Assembly (NCBI GenBank): GCA_013003325.1
Contig: JABDJU010000205.1
Location: 1-8,599, forward strand
Length of the DNA stretch: 8,599 nt
Direction of reading: 5' to 3'
Origin: Acidimicrobiales bacterium
Lineage (GTDB): Bacteria; Actinomycetota; Acidimicrobiia; Acidimicrobiales; SZUA-35
The notes beneath the pieces were generated by a model that saw nothing but the letters and a program-made list of their open reading frames with translations, was not told where the DNA came from and ran no database searches. Below, one piece after another: positions 6,349 through 8,599 of the stretch (position 1 is the first letter of the stretch; each line of letters opens with the position of its first letter). Made by a program: the position numbers and the translations under genes.

Positions 6349-7358
6349 CCGCTGCGACGATCGGCGTGCACGGCCGGGTCGAACTCGACCATTTCGTAGT
6401 GGGAAGGCTCGATTTGGGCTTGGAGTTCGAGCCTGCGAACCCGCTCGAGGGTGCGCTGGGACACGACCCGCTGCGAGGCGATGAGATCGGCGACCACGGC
6501 CAGCGCCAGCAGCTGAACCGATGCGATCCCGAGGGCGGCGGCCAGAATGATCGATTGAAGGTGGCCCGAGGTATCTCCGGTACGGAGCCAGTCGACGACG
6601 AAAGGCATCGACGAGAGTAGGGCCCCGAACAGGAGGAGCGCGGAGAGCGCGCCGAAGAACTTCAACGGCTCATACGCGGCGAACACCCTTCCGATGGTGA
6701 GCGCGCTCTTCTTGATGTAGCTGAACATCGAGCCGAATAGTCGCGAGTCTCTCACCTTGGCGTTGGTGCGAATCGGAACCGAGGTGATCGCGGCGTTCTG
6801 GCGGCCGGCCTGGATCAAGGACTCGATGGTGTAGGTGTAGCTGTTGACAACCGTCAGGCCGATGGCGGCCTCGCGGGAGTAGGCCCGAAACCCGCTCGTC
6901 GCGTCGGGAATCGACGTGCCCGAAGCCTTCCGCACGACCCAGCTACCGATCAGTTGAAGACGAATCTTCAGCGCAGAGAACTCCTCGTGGTTCCGCAGGT
7001 CGCGGGTTCCCACCACGATGTCAGCCAGGCCGGCCACGACCGGGTCGGTCAGCAGCTGAATGTCATCGGCGTTGTATTGGTTGTCGGCGTCGGTGTTCAC
7101 GACTACGTCGGCACCGAGCTTCAAGCAGGCATCCAGGCCAGCCTGGAACGCCGTGGCCAGGCCACGATTCTGTGGCAGCTTCACGACGTGATGCACCCCA
7201 CATCGCTTGGCCACCTCGACCGTGGCGTCGGTTGATCCGTCATCGATGATCAGCCACTCGACCACGTCGACTCCCTCGAGGGCCACGGGCAGCGCGGCAA
7301 GGGTGGCCGGCAGCTGATCCGCTTCGTTCAGGCACGGGATTTGGATGATCAGCTTCAC
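6345..7358 (-). CDS. Membrane-anchored GT2 glycosyltransferase (polyprenyl-phosphate sugar synthase-like)
   Basis: This 337-residue protein has a GT-A catalytic domain at ~1-225 and two C-terminal transmembrane helices (about 233-258 and 267-293), followed by a charged helix (VVSQRTLERVRRLELQAQ) and a polar tail. GT2 hallmarks are IPCLNEA (7-13), IIDDGSTD (D39, D40), the metal-binding NTDADNQYN (D90-A-D92) and PDATSGFRAY (151-160). DPM1-like enzymes with this layout move a sugar from a nucleotide donor to polyprenyl phosphate at the inner membrane face, giving the lipid donor that GT-C enzymes use. The start is GTG at 7358 on the minus strand. There is no Shine-Dalgarno at useful distance, but a TAGCGT box lies 8 bases upstream, suggesting a leaderless message. 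It is divergent from the GT4 gene at 7452 and convergent with rmlA. The sugar is unknown; transfer to another lipid or glycan acceptor is possible. Confidence 0.92.
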   Translation of the reverse strand: MKLIIQIPCLNEADQLPATLAALPVALEGVDVVEWLIIDDGSTDATVEVAKRCGVHHVVKLPQNRGLATAFQAGLDACLKLGADVVVNTDADNQYNADDIQLLTDPVVAGLADIVVGTRDLRNHEEFSALKIRLQLIGSWVVRKASGTSIPDATSGFRAYSREAAIGLTVVNSYTYTIESLIQAGRQNAAITSVPIRTNAKVRDSRLFGSMFSYIKKSALTIGRVFAAYEPLKFFGALSALLLFGALLSSMPFVVDWLRTGDTSGHLQSIILAAALGIASVQLLALAVVADLIASQRVVSQRTLERVRRLELQAQIEPSHYEMVEFDPAVHADRRSG

Positions 7359-7366
7359 TGTCGATC

Positions 7367-7372
7367 ACGCTA
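7367..7372 (-). promoter_or_regulatory. Candidate -10 box of the minus-strand GT2 gene (leaderless type)
   Basis: On the minus strand this reads TAGCGT, a TANNNT match, with 8 bases between it and the GTG start. A transcript would begin at or within about 2 bases of the start codon. No clear -35 is seen. The only GGAGGG in the region lies 22 bases from the start, too far for a ribosome binding site. Confidence 0.45.
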
Positions 7373-7411
7373 GTCGTTCCCTCCGAGCGGCCCGCTGACC
7401 GGCTTGCCGTG

Positions 7412-7444
7412 TTGACCGATCGGCCGGTGCCGCGCAACTAGAGT
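7412..7444 (+). promoter_or_regulatory. Candidate leaderless promoter of the GT4 gene
   Basis: TAGAGT (7439-7444), a TANNNT -10 match, ends 7 bases before the ATG at 7452, so transcription would start at or next to the ATG. TTGACC (7412-7417) resembles a -35 box, but the 21-base spacer is longer than usual. The palindrome CCGATCGG (7416-7423) overlaps the end of the -35 and could be an operator. No good Shine-Dalgarno precedes the ATG. Confidence 0.5.
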
Positions 7445-7451
7445 TCAGCCC

Positions 7452-8573
7452 ATGTCCGCCGCTTCGGCCCATGCTCCGACCCCATCGAAGCGGTCCGGCA
7501 TCTGCTTCTTCGGTACCTACGATGAGGACCTCCACCCCCGGATCCGGGTCGTTCGTGAGGGCCTTGGGCTACACGGGCACGACATCCGGGTGGTCAACCG
7601 CCCGCTGGGAGTCAGCACAGCCCAGAAGGTCCAGATCGCGTCCTTTCCCCCGCTGGGAGTGCTTCTTGTGGTTCGGCTCCTGGTTCGATGGGTTCAACTC
7701 CTGATCGCCAGCCGGGGCGTGTCGCCGGCGGTCGTCGTGGTGGGGTACATGGGCCATTTCGACATCCACTTCGCCCGGCTTCGGTTCCCTCGGAGCTATC
7801 TGGTGCTCGACCATCTGACCGGCTTGGGCGAGACCGCTCGAGATCGCAACGTCGACACCGGTGTTCGAGGCAGGGTGCTCGATGCCCTCGATGGTTGGGC
7901 CCTACGACGAGCCGACCTGGTCCTTTGCGACACCGACGAGCAGGCCACGCAGGTGATCGATCGGAGTGCGGCGGTCGAGGTCGTGCCGGTCGGCGCACCG
8001 CTGTCGTGGCTCGAGGCAGGGGCCGATGCGCCGGCTCCTACCGGTCCGCTCAAGGTGGTGTTCGTGGGCTTGTTCACCCCTCTTCAGGGGGCTTCGGTTA
8101 TCGCCCAAGGTGTGGTCGAGGCGCTCCGGACCGCTGAACTAGAGTGCACCTTCGTGGGCACCGGTCAGGATCTCGACGCGGCCAAGACCATCGTCGGGTC
8201 CAACCCCAACGTCACCTGGAACGAGTGGATCCCGGCCGCCGAGCTGCCAGGATTCGTGGCCTCCTTCGACGTGAGTCTCGGGATCGTCGGCACCTCTCCG
8301 AAGGCCCGAAGGGTCGTCCCCAACAAGGTGTACCAAGGGCTGGCGGCGGGCACCGTGGTCATCACCAGCGATACACCTCCACAACGCCGTCTCAAGAAAC
8401 GACACTCCCTCGACCAGCTGATGCTGGTGCCGCCCGGCGATCCCTCGGCGCTGGCTTCAACGCTGCAGCGGCTGGCCGACAGCCCCGAGGAGCTGCGATC
8501 GATTCGCCGCGACGGTGCCGACGCCGTCGGGCCCACAGCGGTGACCGGCCAGCTGTCCGCCCGTCTGAGCTGA
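7452..8573 (+). CDS. GT4-like (GT-B fold) glycosyltransferase
   Basis: This 373-residue protein is a probable cytoplasmic, membrane-associated glycosyltransferase of surface glycan assembly. The N-terminal Rossmann domain (15-190) begins with GICFFGTYDEDLHPRIRVVR. It contains a strongly hydrophobic stretch with arginines (66-86, PLGVLLVVRLLVRWVQLLIA) that could dock on the membrane, then VVVGYMGHFDIHFARL (95-110), LVLDHLTGLGETARDR (117-132) and LVLCDTDEQA (157-165). The C-terminal donor-binding domain (200-373) has KVVFVGLFTPLQGASVI (201-217), TFVGTG, and SPKARRVVPNKVYQGLAAGTVVIT (from 282). In the last motif Q295 stands where many GT4 enzymes have the second Glu of E-x7-E; 'NKVYQ/NKVFQ' variants are familiar in GT4-like proteins, so this need not mean loss of activity. 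The start is set by ATG 7452, 7 bases after a TAGAGT box. The next gene's ATG overlaps the stop (TGATG). Donor and acceptor are unknown. Confidence 0.87.
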   Translation: MSAASAHAPTPSKRSGICFFGTYDEDLHPRIRVVREGLGLHGHDIRVVNRPLGVSTAQKVQIASFPPLGVLLVVRLLVRWVQLLIASRGVSPAVVVVGYMGHFDIHFARLRFPRSYLVLDHLTGLGETARDRNVDTGVRGRVLDALDGWALRRADLVLCDTDEQATQVIDRSAAVEVVPVGAPLSWLEAGADAPAPTGPLKVVFVGLFTPLQGASVIAQGVVEALRTAELECTFVGTGQDLDAAKTIVGSNPNVTWNEWIPAAELPGFVASFDVSLGIVGTSPKARRVVPNKVYQGLAAGTVVITSDTPPQRRLKKRHSLDQLMLVPPGDPSALASTLQRLADSPEELRSIRRDGADAVGPTAVTGQLSARLS

Positions 8574-8599
8574 TGAGCCTTCCTGCGCTGTCGATCGGA
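8573..8599 (+). CDS. Start of a further gene (3' partial, nine codons)
   Basis: ATG at 8573-8575 overlaps the TGA of the GT4 gene by one base (TGATG), a common arrangement of coupled genes. The frame reads MSLPALSIG to the window end. Nine residues are too few to name a family. The overlap suggests it belongs to the same glycan operon. No strong ribosome binding site is seen before it. Confidence 0.5.

Noticed and set aside
1..8599. Mobile element, CRISPR array, tRNA or toxin-antitoxin genes
   Set aside because: No transposase or integrase frames, no regularly spaced repeats, no tRNA-like cloverleaf and no small paired genes were seen; the content is consistently glycan biosynthesis.

Overview
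The window is GC-rich, with tightly packed genes, G/C-ending codons and TANNNT-type -10 boxes placed right at start codons. This suggests a high-GC actinobacterium. An Acidimicrobiia-like lineage is my impression from protein style only and is not proven by the sequence. The content is a cell-surface glycan biosynthesis locus. I see no transposase, integrase, tRNA, rRNA, CRISPR array or origin. Nothing over 300 bases lacks a gene; the largest gap is 135 bases, before rmlA.

Left part, plus strand. The window opens in the last ~77 codons of a gene whose membrane hairpin and tail resemble the C-terminus of polyprenyl-phosphate family 2 glycosyltransferases. After an 82-base gap comes a compact three-gene unit (319-5331). 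It holds a class I SAM-dependent methyltransferase with a coiled-coil-like N-terminus, a 775-residue protein with two GT4 (GT-B) glycosyltransferase domains in tandem, and a 557-residue multi-pass GT-C type membrane glycosyltransferase. The junctions are a 1-base gap and a GTGA overlap, which fits a translationally coupled operon.

Middle. A 135-base gap with a short palindrome and a repeated octamer precedes rmlA (glucose-1-phosphate thymidylyltransferase, 5467-6348), which supplies dTDP-glucose, the precursor of dTDP-rhamnose and other deoxysugars. rmlA runs convergently into a minus-strand GT2 glycosyltransferase (6345-7358), and the two genes share a TTAA palindrome as their stop codons.

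Right part. A 93-base divergent region carries a TANNNT box 7-8 bases from each flanking start codon, suggesting leaderless mRNAs in both directions. To the right is a GT4 glycosyltransferase (7452-8573), followed by the first nine codons of another gene overlapping its stop by one base.

How the genes may work together (inference): rmlA feeds dTDP-sugar. The GT4 enzymes build an oligosaccharide in the cytoplasm, the methyltransferase decorates or caps it, the GT2 enzymes charge polyprenyl phosphate with a sugar, and the GT-C enzyme uses such a lipid-linked sugar on the outer face of the membrane. Flippase, polymerase and the rest of the dTDP-sugar pathway are not in the window. The known pieces are individually familiar; the least familiar parts are the coiled-coil methyltransferase and the tandem GT4 protein.
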